In this document: positions 1-11,990 of the stretch, one piece after another
How the letters are laid out: each line of letters opens with the position of its first letter
Position numbering within the stretch: position 1 is the first letter of the stretch
NCBI GenBank assembly: GCA_026874595.1
Contig: CM049322.1
Coordinates: 36,141,840-36,205,839, forward strand
Length of the DNA stretch: 64,000 nt
Reading direction: 5' to 3'
From: Sipunculus nudus
Taxonomy: Eukaryota > Annelida > Sipuncula > Golfingiida > Sipunculidae
The notes under the pieces: model-generated
Told to the model about the DNA's origin: nothing
Seen by the model: only the letters and a program-made list of their open reading frames with translations
Database searches by the model: none
Translations under genes and position numbers: made by a program

Positions 1-99
1 GCATACATGTCAGTTCACAACCTAAACTGAAACACCGTTATATATACATACTCTTGTCATATTATGATATTGATATAAATACATATGCAAACAGAATAT

Positions 100-105
100 T
101 TTATT
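100..105 (-). terminator. Candidate poly(A) signal of the PAN-CTLD gene
   Basis: AATAAA on the minus strand lies about 140 bases past the lectin stop codon, a normal distance for a short 3' UTR. In such AT-rich DNA the hexamer can occur by chance. Confidence 0.4.
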
Positions 106-245
106 CCTATAACATACTGATTCATTGAAACGTTCCCCCGATTCAGCCTGAACGATGAAATGGTGGTCCATCTAAGCCTCAAAGATATTATTATTTCACT
201 GACCTGCCTTATAAATATCTTAAAAGACAGCGATTGAAAGGATCG

Positions 246-1075
246 TCAGTCAGCCTCACATATGTAATGGTGTCGTTCCCAGTTACATTGTGCTAGGTGC
301 CAAGCTCCTCCTTGCAGCTTTTGACAGGCTGTAGGTTGCATCAGAGTGCCAGGCTGACCTTCGGCCCAGGCTGTGAAGGTCAGATTAGCAAGGGTGCTAG
401 GTGTTAGCAGCCACTGGTAATACCCATTGACCGATGCTGCTACAGCACTTGTCCAAAATGTCTTATTTTCAAGTCCTAAAATGATACATGTGTGTATATG
501 TATCTGTTCTTATTAAATGATAGTAAACTATCTTACAGCCAGGCAATTCAAATTCCTTGCCTAAATACTCAAGTAAAACAAATAATTAATTAAACACATG
601 CTTGCTTAACACAATGAAATATTCATATTTAACGCACCTGATTGATACGTTGACAAATCGATAAAGCGACATTTATACTAATATTTCTTAGATCACTCAG
701 GCAAATGAGATGAATTTATACACGTTCCACATGTCCACTCAGGGCCCATTTTAGTATTGTTGTAAAGCATATTGTACACTCTTTAGTATATGATTCATTA
801 TTATGTATGTTATTACATATGAATTTATAAATGATATTTCCCATTTGATATTTATCTCCATAGAAATAGTGTCGACATTATATACAGAGTATAGTCTAAC
901 CTACCGTAGAATTTTAGTGTGTTATCTGTAAAAAGATGCTCTGATGCTGATTGTACTGAAAAGTAGTTTCCAGCACAATGAACTGCCATGGCACTCCAAA
1001 CTCCGTCCTTAATATCTTCAATTTGGTAGCAATGTTTACTCCAAGGGACGTAGAGCGGAAATGGACAGTCTATAA

Positions 1076-1116
<41 letters not shown>

Positions 1117-1555
1117 CTATTACAAATATATCTTTGAACAAATTATCTCAATTTTATTCGATATTTTAATTTTTAATAAATGATAAAAAGGAACTCGCTT
1201 TGTTTGCCTTATACGTACCCGTAGACACTTTCAAGGCCTGCCATCCAACATTCTCAATGTATGAAGAATTAGTAGGGTGTAGTGGTGGTGCAAGTAGCTC
1301 GCACATACCAAGCTCATTTACATTAACGACAACACAAGGAGGGCCGGATGTGAAGTGGAAGCACCTTAGGGCACACTGTGTCACGTGATATCCTTCGTCG
1401 AACATTAAACTCATGCTCACGTGGCCATTGTATGTCATATCTCTTCTTACTTCTAACAGGTATTCCCGTGAAACAGGAAATATGCCCTCCGTAGCTCCTT
1501 GAATATATCGAAACAAAACAGAGAGGCACTCAATGAAGAGAATATTTTTTAACAT
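246..1555 (-). CDS. Secreted PAN/apple-like plus C-type lectin domain protein, three exons
   Basis: Exons on the minus strand are 1555-1219, 1069-905 and 475-246, with GT..AG borders (donors GTACGT and GTAGGT; acceptors ATTATAG and TTTTAG). Both junctions are phase 1. The joined length is 732 nt, giving 243 residues and a TGA stop. Residues 1-20 resemble a signal peptide. Residues about 25-95 hold a PAN/apple-like cysteine pattern (QCALRCF, GPPCVVVN, GMCELL). Exons 2 and 3 make a long-form CTLD: a CP start, KHCYQIED, VWSAMAVHC, SASEHLF, FWTSAV, WAEGQP, PTACQKL, AQCNWERHHYICEAD. The cysteines fit the usual CTLD disulfides, but the EPN/QPD calcium motif reads QPG and the WND motif reads WHL, so classical calcium-dependent sugar binding is doubtful. 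It is probably a secreted recognition lectin. The role is inferred from family; the reading frame and domains are seen directly. Confidence 0.85.
1076..1113. repeat. (TA)n microsatellite in lectin intron 1
   Basis: An uninterrupted TA run lies immediately upstream (gene orientation) of the exon 2 acceptor. The pseudogene paralogue at 4.2-5.9 kb has a (TA)n tract in the same position, so the tract predates their duplication. Confidence 0.9.
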
Positions 1556-2074
1556 ATATCATTTCCCCATGCTTCGTTCATGGGTTTCCTTTAACAATGA
1601 AAGCCCATGTCATTTATGTAGGTTTGTGCTCTCAGTATGGAAATAAGTCTGGGTTTATAAAATTAAAATTGCAAATGTATGGGCAAACGTCACATTAATT
1701 TTGTTCTTTATCTTTCGTAAAATATTTTACATAAGAGCAAAGGAGGTTAGCATTTGTAACAGTAACATATATAAATTATTGCGTTTCGGGCTTTTTTTAG
1801 AAAGAGTTCCTTTTTAATTCAATAAACGTCATTGTAACAAACATTTAGGATTAACAGCATAAATCGCAATTGAAAGATACCAAGTATAAGGATTATAGTT
1901 AATCGTTTTTACTTAACCTTAATAAACTTATCTTACCATGAGGAATTCCGTAAATAGCCAGGTATACCAACAAATATACTGGCCTCATATTCATAAATGC
2001 TACTTTTTAGGAGCACGTCCACCCTCTTTCCAGTTGTCACCAGCTGTGTCTGTCCCTTTGTGCCAGCAATACGA

Positions 2075-2476
2075 AAATGGATCACTCACTTTAGGTGTAC
2101 CTGATATCGTAAGCGGTCGAACAGGGCAACTGCCGAGGGGACAACTAGCAAAGATTAAAAAAGAATATGAGAAGAATTGCTTTTTCGTATTTTAGGCAAA
2201 GTCTTTGTCGTCGCAAAGTTAGTCAATAATAAGAAAATCCTAGTAATGGAGCTTTTGTACCTGGGTTACATTCGAAATGGATCACTCACTTTAGGTGTAC
2301 CTGATATCGTAAACGGTCGAACAGGGCAACTGCCGAGGGGACAACTAGCAAAGATTAAAAAAGAATATGAGAAGAATTGCTTTTTCGTATTTTAGGCAAA
2401 GTCTTTGTCGTCGCAAAGTTAATCAATAATAAGAAAATCCAGGTAATGGAGCTTTTGTACCTGGGTTACATTCGAA
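2075..2476 (+). repeat. Two near-identical 200-bp tandem units, each with the same short open frame
   Basis: The segment starting AAATGGATCACTCACTTTAG at 2,075 repeats at 2,275 with only a few substitutions. Each unit has an open frame containing GSLTLGVPDIV and GRTGQLPRGQLAKIKKEYEK, ending in the same stop. In the first unit the frame opens upstream at 1,938 (85 codons); in the second it opens at 2,177 (72 codons). I do not recognise the peptide. It could be an exon of a gene outside the window, a transposon scrap or chance. Confidence 0.85.
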
Positions 2477-2849
2477 GGCCAGAGCTTTCCTCTTACATTA
2501 ATAATCCTATATGAATAATATGGAGAGTTTTAATAAATCGTTTAATTGGGAGCAATCTGATGTACCCTATTGATAAACCTTTATTAAAAATTCTGTCTTA
2601 CATACATTACAAGAGAATACATTTGGTCTCTTATTTATATTGTTTTATACTTGATATTAGCAAATCTTATATAATATTGAAATTTCGGTATAACAGGAAG
2701 TTTGGATAGCTGGATACAAAACTTTTAACAGAACCTTTAACATGTACAAGAGAGGTCTTTTGAGACAAACATGACGATGAAAGACAAAGTTATACTCGAA
2801 AATCAATTGAACAAACATGACATTCCAGTGTGATTAAATGCATACACAA

Positions 2850-2858
2850 ATATATATC

Positions 2859-2911
<53 letters not shown>
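2850..2911. repeat. Compound (TA)n(GA)n microsatellite
   Basis: A TA run passes directly into about sixteen GA units. Similar (TA)n(GA)n tracts occur near 7,283 and 15,975. Confidence 0.9.
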
Positions 2912-2916
<5 letters not shown>

Positions 2917-4230
2917 CATTATATGAATAAACTATTTTACAGATAATATTCACTTTATGCATTACAAACGTTGTTTATTGCAATCATAAGTCAAGATAAT
3001 AGAAAACACAAGCCTTTAACAGTTAAAATCCTGTCTATTGATGCAGGAATTTTCCCAGGATTGTTTTAATTCTATGAATATGAATACATTCCATTATCTT
3101 CATTATTATCTGAGAGTTTATAATCATTATAAACATAGAGAGAAGTTTTCGAGAAAGAAAAAGAAAACGCTTTTGAATAAGTTTTGACTTTTGAATAAGT
3201 TGCCAAGTAGCGTTGTTTACTGTTGCATTAACTGTGGTCATTAATAAACCTTTAATATGAGCCGCTTTCTTCAATACCTGAACGCCAAGACAGGTCAGCA
3301 CCCTTAAGTCGTTCCTTCAGCAGAAGAAGTTATATAAAGTTTACCGCATTGGTTGATTGTTTGGATTATTTCGTTGTAAAAAAACCTTACAATAAAATAT
3401 AAGGTCGCCTTTGGATATTTGCATGTATTTGGGATATCATTCAAGACACAACACATTAAGGAGGCAATTTATTTATTCCAGAGGCTGACCAGATCTATTC
3501 ACCTTTGTTCCAGCGACAAGAGGTTACTTGTGAACAACTAATCAGTTGACGACCCTTATTATACATTTATTCAGTACAGCACCCATGATCCTGACGGAAG
3601 TTTATAGGTACAGATACATTCTCAAACTACTTTCTATTTTCTTCTCATATCGGTAAGTCTTTCAAGAAGTTCTTTCCTCCATCAGCGTAAAGCCTATCCG
3701 GGAACGTTTTCACCGCTATTTAATTATTAACATTTAAACAGAAAGGCAATCTGACCATACCACAGCCAGCTGTCATCACGTGAATTGTGCATGCTCTATT
3801 TTAAGGCTAATATTATCCCAGATGGCATGTTGCCGAGAAAGTTCTTCACTATACTTACCCTTCGCCTATGAATAAATATTGACCGACTAATCCCTTGTCA
3901 AGCTGAAAATCTCATTGTTGAATAGAATTTGTAATTTACCTTATAGATTAAAAATCAGATCACAGTTACATGAATAAAAGAATAACTCCGAACGTTTCAG
4001 GTATTTTTTATTTGCTTGGTCGACCATCAAGAAATGTATAACTTAAGGGTAAGTACAACCGGTACCTCACCAGCACCTGTCTTTACTGATTAACTGGTAA
4101 ATTTCCTCCAACTGACATCTAAATTATGGAGTCACCTTGTTTCACGGGTATTAACATGGCATTCCGCACTAAATTGAAGTGACATCTTTTAGCCTCACAG
4201 GTGATGTGTAATTCGCACCAACAAAAGTAG

Positions 4231-4480
4231 TCACTCAACCTCACAGATGTAGTGATTCCTATCCGGTACGCACGACGAGTCGTACTGAACCCCATTTTGA
4301 ATTTCAACTAGGTTGACCTTCAGCCCACGATGTTAATGTCATATCCTCCAAGACACCTCGTCGCAGTAACCAGCCATGTACTCCAGGGGGCATGATTAGT
4401 ATACCACTGGTCCAAAATGTCATATTTGCAAGCCCTATATATGAAGATGTATCTATACAAAACACATGTAAGTATGTATG

Positions 4481-4524
<44 letters not shown>

Positions 4525-5256
4525 GGAGGATGCAATTCAATAAAACCAATGTGTGCGAAAATGTGTTTTTGTAACATAATGTAGCAGAAATGTCACTTTT
4601 ATCAAAGTTTTTTATATATATAGGAGGATGCAATTCAATAAAACCAATGTGTGCGAAAATGTGTTTTTGTAACATAATGTAGCAGAAATGTCACTTTTAT
4701 CAATTTTTTTTGTTTCATTTTCAATTTTAAAAATATAAATCACATGTGGAAAGAGTACTGGTATTTGTAATTGTTTTCTTTTTTGTTTCATTTCCATTCT
4801 TTTATGTAAATCACCTTTAGAAAGAGTACTGGTATAATTTTAATTAAATTTAAACTCACTGTACTGATCTGATTTTAGTTGTTTACCTTGTCATAATGAG
4901 AGCAAGAAAGTAATTTCTTATTAAAAAAAACACTGGAACAACCGGCGACTTAAAAACAATAGCCGGGAAAAATTTAAATAACGGCAGCTATTTATAAGAT
5001 ATTTCCATGAACGCATGTAAATTGTTTCCCCTATATAGCATAATATGCTCACCATAGAACTGCAGTGTGCGAGTCAGAAACATATGTTCTGATCCTGTTT
5101 GAATCGACAGGGCCTTCCCTTGACAGTATCCCCACATATTTCCCTAAATTCTGATCTGCTTAATATGGTAGCAATGATTTTCTCCCTGGATATAGAGAGG
5201 ATAAGAACAGTCTATAAAACACCGTATATATTTGTTTCTCCTTTCCACTTGCACAA

Positions 5257-5331
<75 letters not shown>

Positions 5332-5537
5332 AGATGTCTACCAATTAATAGATTATATCAACGATTGGTCGTTTTTCTTTAATAATCTTGAAAGTATCCC
5401 TTGACAGTATCCCCACATATTTCCCTAAATTCTGATCTGCTTAATATGGTAGCAATGATTTTCTCCCTGGATATAGAGAGGATAAGAACTGTCTATAAAA
5501 CACCGTATATATTTGTTTCTCCTTTCCACTTGCACAA

Positions 5538-5612
<75 letters not shown>

Positions 5613-5870
5613 AGTTGTCTACCAATTAATAGATTATATCAACGATTGGTCGTTTTTCTTTAATAATCGATTAAATTTACTGCACGTTTACAGAGTAGAC
5701 CACAACCACTCCACTTAAAAGCAAGCTTTTAGTCTTATCCTTTAAATCGTCAAGCAGAAATTCCCTCGAAAGAGCATGTTTGCCATCAAAAACCGCTACA
5801 TTAAGGAAATGAAAGTAAAATATGGAATCAGGTGGTTCCAAAAATCAATGTGGCATGTTAATATAATATA
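4231..5870 (-). pseudogene. PAN-CTLD lectin pseudogene (paralogue of the 0.2-1.6 kb gene)
   Basis: Three exon relics lie in the right order on the minus strand. An exon 1 remnant at about 5,870-5,690 reads AVFDGKHALSREFLLDD, like the PAN start of the intact gene. Exon 2 at 5,211-5,053 keeps its acceptor, its GTGAGC donor and the motifs NHCYHIK and GSEHMFLTRTLQFYG. It has a 6-bp in-frame deletion and an in-frame TAG in place of the region around the conserved W-x-x-A. Exon 3 from 4,434 reads MTFWTSG, GVHGWLLRRGVLEDMT and WAEGQPS then stops. After a frameshift it resumes as VPDRNHYICEVE with a stop at 4,231-4,233. One nonsense codon, a frameshift, a deletion and the loss of one expected cysteine make it a pseudogene. 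Confidence 0.8.
5118..5680. repeat. 281-bp tandem duplication covering part of pseudogene exon 2 and a (TA)n tract
   Basis: The block beginning TTGACAGTATCCCCACATAT at 5,120 recurs at 5,401 almost unchanged, including the long TA tract (5,262-5,318 and 5,541-5,600). It copied the 5' two thirds of lectin exon 2 and so split the exon 1 remnant from exon 2. Confidence 0.9.
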
Positions 5871-7125
5871 CACCATGCGAGCCGTCGAGAATATTGTCTT
5901 AACATTACCGTAGTTTGTCAGCTGTCTTTATTAGTTATTTTTAAATGTATCAGATATCTGTACGAGAAAATGGTCTTTCCTCATGTAACGAAGACAAATT
6001 GCTCAGTGGAAAATATTGGGCCGATCCTAGATTCAAACCCGTGTCGATGGCGCACATGTCCGTCGTTTCAACCGCTTCACCAGAAAAGCAATCTTCTCTA
6101 ACGAGACAGTTAGGTCCACTTTTATATCACCCCGTAATATTCAAAATAACTAAAATTTATAAGTTATGATCTACCGCAAATTCTTGAAAGCTGATTTCGT
6201 TTCAATTGAAATATTCAAGCTCTTTTAGTAAGCGTAAAAACTCAATTTATTTAATTCGTCAATTATATATTTAAATTTATATTCCTACCAGCTTACCATG
6301 ACAAGTCGTAAAATACTGGAAACATAAAATCCAGAATGCCCGATTATATGACATGTTCGTTGGAGTATTTGGGTAAAATATAAAATTGTCCTCCAAAGCA
6401 GTTAACGCTCACGCTTCACCCCTAAAAAAATAAACGTGTCTATAAACACACCATGGAAAACCAAGCCTTGCCTATTCAAGGGGACTTCTGAAGTTCTACT
6501 TGCCACTTTACTACAGTTTCTGTGGCAATCAAAGGGACTGTTTCCAACCGGAAACAAGTCAGCTTAATACTGGAAAACACTTATATACAGACGCCAAGTG
6601 CCTTCGATGATGAATGTACTTTTAACCTATTGAGGATGTCGTGTCTACGTAGCTTTAACAAAGTAGCATATACTAAGAAGCTTGTATGAACGTAATTCTT
6701 TGAAGGGCCGCTGCCGTAGTAGCTATGTTTATATTGTTACACTATTGATATCCAAAAGAGGAAGGCTGGACGACAAGTTTGACTCGGAAAATCGTTAGGG
6801 TACATAGTACACGTCAAGGACGGCCGGAGCGCTTTCTCTTAGGGTTTATAGGATGGTTCGGATGTCACAGAAATAGGGTGTTATTGTTTTCAGTAGCTTT
6901 ATATAATCTCCTTATTAAGAATTTTTTTTGTTTTAAGTCGCAGTTTTCCATGCTAAAGTATAATGTTTTTTATAACAAAAACTTGCGCATAGCAAGCATT
7001 TCATATGCAGTTGTCTATATTGACAAAATCGCGCATGTCATTGTCATGATTAGTAAATCATAGCAAAGGTCAGAATAAGCATAAACGGCATGGAAATGTT
7101 TGTTTGGCATTTACCAAAGGCCTTA
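5808..7125. repeat. Outer inverted-repeat block, left copy
   Basis: This block is the reverse complement of about 37,440-38,770. Shared landmarks are a SINE fragment, a segment encoding MTRKIVRVHSTRQG (left at 6,779 plus; right at 37,828 minus) and the left boundary AATATGGAATCAGG. It is visibly more diverged than the inner palindrome arms, with about one residue in six differing in a shared frame. Confidence 0.85.
5945..6140 (-). mobile_element. tRNA-derived SINE fragment, left copy
   Basis: Read on the minus strand it has an A-box-like GGTGAAGCGGTTG and a B-box-like ACGGGTTTGAATCTAGG, spaced as in a tRNA-derived polymerase III promoter. The mirrored copy is at 38,445-38,640. Confidence 0.55.
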
Positions 7126-7140
7126 CGCATTTCAATATGC

Positions 7141-7141
<1 letters not shown>

Positions 7142-7202
<61 letters not shown>
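7142..7202. repeat. (TA)n microsatellite at the outer block / unit A junction
   Basis: An uninterrupted TA run of about 60 bases sits where the outer inverted block ends and unit A begins. It is a plausible rearrangement point. Confidence 0.9.
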
Positions 7203-7205
<3 letters not shown>

Positions 7206-7525
7206 TGATATCTTTTTTAAGGAAAGTTAACCTTTTGGAATGATAAAATACAGACAAAACATTTTTATATTTATATAATCATATATATGAGAGAGGGAGA
7301 GAAAGGGGAGAGAGAAGATTGTATATGAATAATATGAGTTAGTCAGAATTTACCGATAGTACTCTTCAGACGCTTTACATACCTTACATATTTCAACGTA
7401 ATTCAAAACCCTTAATTCCGGTATTTTGAAGCAAGTTTATTGATGCTTGTCGGTAATATATTTTTATTCATACGTCAATAATATCATATTCTAATTATAT
7501 ATGTAATAAAATATCGAATAACAAG

Positions 7526-7563
<38 letters not shown>

Positions 7564-8344
7564 TATGTCAATCTTTACAATAGTATATAACGCTGAGCCG
7601 TTGTCAAAGGAATTAGTAGTCCCAATTAAAGATACTCATATATATATAAGCTTAAAATATTAAGAAACAAATATGTGTATTCAAAGTTATTCAAGAAAAT
7701 GATATTGTACGTTACTAAAATCCTGTTCCTTATACAGTGAGACCCCGATTGAAAAAATGAAACTTTAGAAGGTTGACGAATATGTTGATGCAAGTTAACC
7801 CCACGAACATATAATCAAGTCAAGATCCAAAGAAATGATAAAAATTCACAGCAACAATTTTTTTTCATATTTCCTGAACTTATATAATCTTACTCGTTTT
7901 TCATGTAAGGATATATTATAAGCCCTATGTGTGCCTGATAAACATTTGGGCAGTGTAGTCGGAATTGTAAAGGACAATAACGGGCCATTTAAAAGGAATT
8001 TACTATTATAACCTCAGCGTTTTAGCTCCATTCTTTAAAGAGTCAAAATTATTGGTGACCGTTATATCACAATCAGTATCATGATCTTTGCAAAAAACAC
8101 TGGCCATACGATCTGTAAAAGAGAATAATATAGCTTGGAATATATGGAAATTATTAATAATGTAGGTCTAATGATTAATATAATATATCCGTTATATATA
8201 AAGCTGTTATCTATGAACTAAATGCCGTGTAGTGATAAAACGTGATTAATCATTGTTCATGAACGCTGAAGCTAATTAGCAAAGAATACCATCCTAGGAC
8301 CGCTAATCTTTATGTATATATATATATGTATTGTTCAAGACTTT

Positions 8345-8946
8345 AACCTACATGGGTTTTACAACGTTGTTTCGTAAGGGCCGTAGGTCCTCACTCTTCG
8401 GAAACCCATCATGAAGTGGGCCAGGTATTAAGATTTTTGAATGTTTGATCTGGCGCATGCGTAGTTAGGCAGGAGGTGTTTCGCCCTGTGTCTGCATATA
8501 CTCGCGAGTTCATTCCTTTTGTTTAGTGTTGACAAATGTTGACTATACCAGGCTACTGTGACACGCAAGGATAAACTGAGACCAGAAACATACATAGGAC
8601 TGACAGAAAATACTTTTAAAACGCGGTACAATGCCCACGTCTCAAGCTTCAGGAATGTAATCAAACGTAACAGTACAACTCTCAGCGAATATATTTGGAG
8701 ACTGAAAGGCAACCATGTGCAACACTCAATACAATGGAAGATTAAAAGCAAAGCAAAACCATACTCCACGACTAACAAATCCTGTAATCTCTGCCTGGAA
8801 GAGAAATTCTTCATAATATACAGACCCCTATTGTCAACACTAAACAAAAGAAACCAACTCGCGAGCACATGCAGACACAGGGCGAAACACCTCCTGGCTA
8901 ACTACGCCAGATCAAACATCAAACGTTGTAAAACCAATGAAGGTTA
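8345..8946 (+). mobile_element. Penelope-like element GIY-YIG fragment in head-to-head arrangement (unit A)
   Basis: The plus-strand frame from about 8,558 reads YIGLTENTFKTRYNAHVSSF, TTLSEYIWRL, CNLCLEEKFFI and STCRHRAKHLL. This is the endonuclease end of Penelope-like retroelements: GIY-YIG core, then the C-x2-C..H zinc-binding tail. To its left, 8,548-8,345 is a reverse-oriented copy of the element's 3' end. The two pieces therefore lie 5' to 5' with both 3' ends outward. No reverse transcriptase domain is present and the frame is broken upstream, so this is a dead fragment. Confidence 0.75.
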
Positions 8947-8993
8947 AAGATTTGAACTATACACTTTATCGTTGTGTAGTTTAACACACACCT

Positions 8994-8997
<4 letters not shown>

Positions 8998-9053
<56 letters not shown>

Positions 9054-9074
9054 AATATATATATATATATATAT
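8998..9074. repeat. (TA)n microsatellite
   Basis: A long TA run with one short interruption, in the segment found in unit A but absent from unit B. Confidence 0.9.
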
Positions 9075-9570
9075 TAATACTATGGTAGAATGTAACATTC
9101 ACATGACATTGTAGGAATGTGTAATGTGGATACTATGTCAAGAAGCCCTATCGATGATTTGTCGTCTTTCAAAAATGGGCTGAATACGTGTTTCTTTAAA
9201 TCACTCCTAATCCTCGAATAATATTACAGTCTGTACACATGCTGGTACAGCGATTATTATCGCTGTCGAATTACAGACATTTGTGTGTTATTTCAAACAG
9301 GCGCTATTCATGGAAAGAACACATCAAGGTGATGCAGTGTACTGAGATCATTTAAGTATAGGTTAGGTAGGAATGCTTTGGAACAGTTTGTGAAAAGCGG
9401 CGCTGATGCAGGGAAGCTCAGGCAAGGAAAATCAAACTGGGTCAGCTGAACACAACGAGAGGTGACCGGTCAAAATGAGTACCAGCCTCCATCTAATTTT
9501 ACAGACGAACGATGTGGCATCCTGTTCCATAAATGTTAACTGAGTTTTCAGTGTGTTATATGCATTAATA

Positions 9571-9572
<2 letters not shown>

Positions 9573-9632
<60 letters not shown>
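9573..9632. repeat. (TA)n microsatellite
   Basis: An uninterrupted TA run of about 60 bases. Unit B (18,234-18,281) and the right arm (33,864-33,896) have shorter tracts at the equivalent place. Confidence 0.9.
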
Positions 9633-9636
<4 letters not shown>

Positions 9637-10175
9637 GTATAAATAATCTAATGAAGTGAGAAACAAAGTATATGAAAACGTAATGAACTCAATCAAGTGC
9701 CGCATTGACATACTTCGACGTATGTTATGATACATAAAATATTTTGATAACTTTTTTTAAAAAATAGACTGTTAATATTGATATGAGAATCATTTGCAAA
9801 TATCCTGATATTTAAATGAAGATAATGCGTCACAAACAAAGAAAGTGAGTTCAATTCGATCGTCTTAAAAGGTTTAAATGCAATCATTTGGTACATTTCA
9901 GTAGTGCTACAGGTGTATGGGACGATAGCCTTTCAAGGTTGTGTTTGCCATTTGCATGTTTGCCTTGTGTGTTTTGTGGTGTTACACGCAATTTATGCTC
10001 GACACGCTTCCATGGACATGTAATAAGCAATATACATGTTTAATAAAATTTTTTGAATCCTTAAAATGAAGATTTTAAGTCATTTAGAAAAAAATAACAT
10101 TATACGAAACGCTTTAATTAATGGAGTGGTTCATATTCAAACAGAGCTTATTATATATATGTATTTATCTATCTA

Positions 10176-10226
<51 letters not shown>

Positions 10227-10229
10227 AAA

Positions 10230-10545
10230 ATCTATAAATTTTTCGCGAGAAGAGCTAAATAATTTGAGAATGCTTTTAATTGAAAGTTTGCGTTCAGTGG
10301 CAAAGAAAGTGGAAACTTTTATTATTAATGACACAAGCCTGCATTTTGCAAAACAAATCAGGCGAGACGTGCTTCGAGTTAAACAATACAATAAGGTGTT
10401 ACAGAGATATTACAGAGAGGAATACCCTCAGCGAAATGTATACACCTATGGTTGCCTTTACCTGAGGACATTACAGTCGTTTTATTTGCGGCAGTTTGCA
10501 AATGTTGTTATACATTTTAGCAGCTCTAAGAAAATCTGTTCCTAA
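10230..10545 (+). CDS. Unknown ORF, unit A copy
   Basis: An open frame of about 103 codons after a (TA)n tract reads INFSREELNNLRMLLIESLR, INDTSLHFAKQIR and YLRTLQSFYLRQFANVVIHF. Copies lie at 18,636-18,947 (plus) and 33,308-32,997 (minus). It looks helical and has no family I recognise. In unit A the frame runs on upstream through the TA tract, which is probably not coding. It may be an exon or part of a retroelement. Confidence 0.3.
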
Positions 10546-10570
10546 ATTTTTTTTCTAGAAATTAAGATAT

Positions 10571-10890
10571 TATAATCGTTTTAACCCTGACTATAGTTCA
10601 GCGATCAAAACTAATTTGATATTCATCTAAGACCCCATAAAGTATAAGTATATATTATTGTAAACCTTAAAAAATGTTGCACCTTTTGGCATATATATAT
10701 CGATCGACTTATTTTTATACGTAACAAGTGTATAATCGTTTTAACCCTGACTATAGTTCAGCGATCAAAACTAATTTGATATTCATCTAAGACCCCATAA
10801 AGTATAAGTATATATTATTGTAAACCTTAAAAAATGTTGCACCTTTTGGCATATATATATCGATCGACTTATTTTTATACGTAACAAGTG
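10571..10890. repeat. Perfect-looking 160-bp tandem duplication
   Basis: TATAATCGTTTTAACCCTGA begins at 10,571 and again at 10,731, and the two 160-bp units match along their length. Unit B and the right arm have one copy, so this duplication is private to unit A and recent. Confidence 0.9.
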
Positions 10891-11749
10891 TAAATTGTAA
10901 CAACTGGAGAGATTTTGATACTGATGTGTAAATCTACATAACAATATCTCCAGACGATTTTTTTTATCATTTATCTTTATTATCTCATCTTCAATTTTTT
11001 TTCAATTTTGTCAGACAAACTCATACCTTTCTGAAGAAATCTTTTCATAAATTATTTAAATTTAAATTTAAAGCAAAAAGAAAAAAAGGAAAAAAAAATT
11101 CTCCTTGCGTACATTAAAACCACAACGCTTCAGAAATTTAAGTTATTGAGAAGGATAGATTTGATGTTAAGGAATGCGACTAATATCCATTTCTGAGAAA
11201 ATCGGCAGAAAATCAATTCTGAGTATACTTGTTTGATTTGCGACATATGTGTCAATAGTCAATACCTTTAGCCTACAACCAGGAATAACAGTCACTTTTC
11301 CCCAGTGTTCGTCGAATTATCTATCATAATATATCAGTTTGAGTAATGTTCATGCGTTTCTCATGGTTTAAATACTAAATTTAATCCCCGTATTCTTACT
11401 TGACAGATGACAGCAACTTGGCCTTTCGTCAATGTGGGCGGAAACCTGCTGTTCAGAGACTGCATGGGGCGTGCCAGCTTTCAGATGTGAAAAGGATAAG
11501 TGCGGGCAGGGGAAAACACACTCTCTTGAGTCGCTCTCCTTTTACACCGTCTTACTCCGAATCTCAGCAACTACATCGATTAACAGCTGCTCACTAAATG
11601 GAAACGTTCAACCTTATACTCATTACTGTATGGCTTTTGTGCAAAAATATCAGGCATCAGATGAATAAACACGTGTTTATTTTTATAACTAGAAACGTCA
11701 CGTCAACTTGTATTGTTCCATAATTTTCACAAATTGTATATATGTATGT

Positions 11750-11990
11750 AGCACAGGATTTTACTCGTGTCCAACCAACTGTCGTTAAGAAAACAGTATA
11801 ATTCACCCGAGTCCTCTTTAAGAAGTTTAGTCGAAGTCAGTGGCTCGGCAGTTTGTTTCTTTGCCTGGAAGAAATCCCTCGTCGAAGGTGTTTGTCTAGG
11901 TGAGTTTTGACTAACAAGGGTCTTACAGCAGCTCGTGTGGCCATACGTTGTTATCTTTAAATGTAATATGACAGGCATGTAATTTTTTTC
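11750..11990 (-). pseudogene. Possible Ig-domain fragment with DSGELYC motif (unit A)
   Basis: The minus-strand frame contains HTSCCKTLVSQ and then STKLLKEDSGELYCFLND. This resembles the second-cysteine region of an Ig domain (D-x-G-x-Y-x-C). The same motif is kept in unit B (about 19,960-20,060) and in the right arm (31,888-31,965, plus strand), with frame breaks around it. An Ig origin is inferred from this one motif. Confidence 0.35.

Larger units (their letters stand above)
1556..4190. other. Intergenic stretch upstream of the lectin gene
   Basis: I see no supportable gene here. It holds the 200-bp tandem duplication at 2,075-2,476 and a compound (TA)n(GA)n tract at 2,850-2,911. The remaining open frames are short and lack recognisable domains. 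Confidence 0.5.

Noticed and set aside
1938-2476. CRISPR-like or satellite array
   Set aside because: There are only two direct copies, without regular spacers, in eukaryotic DNA.
1078-5718. Open frames containing IYIYIYIY runs, here and elsewhere
   Set aside because: They are conceptual translations of (TA)n microsatellites read through flanking DNA and carry no independent coding evidence.
8428-8868. 146-codon minus-strand frame over the Penelope fragment
   Set aside because: Antisense of the GIY-YIG frame plus the reversed 3' end. No domain in its own reading.
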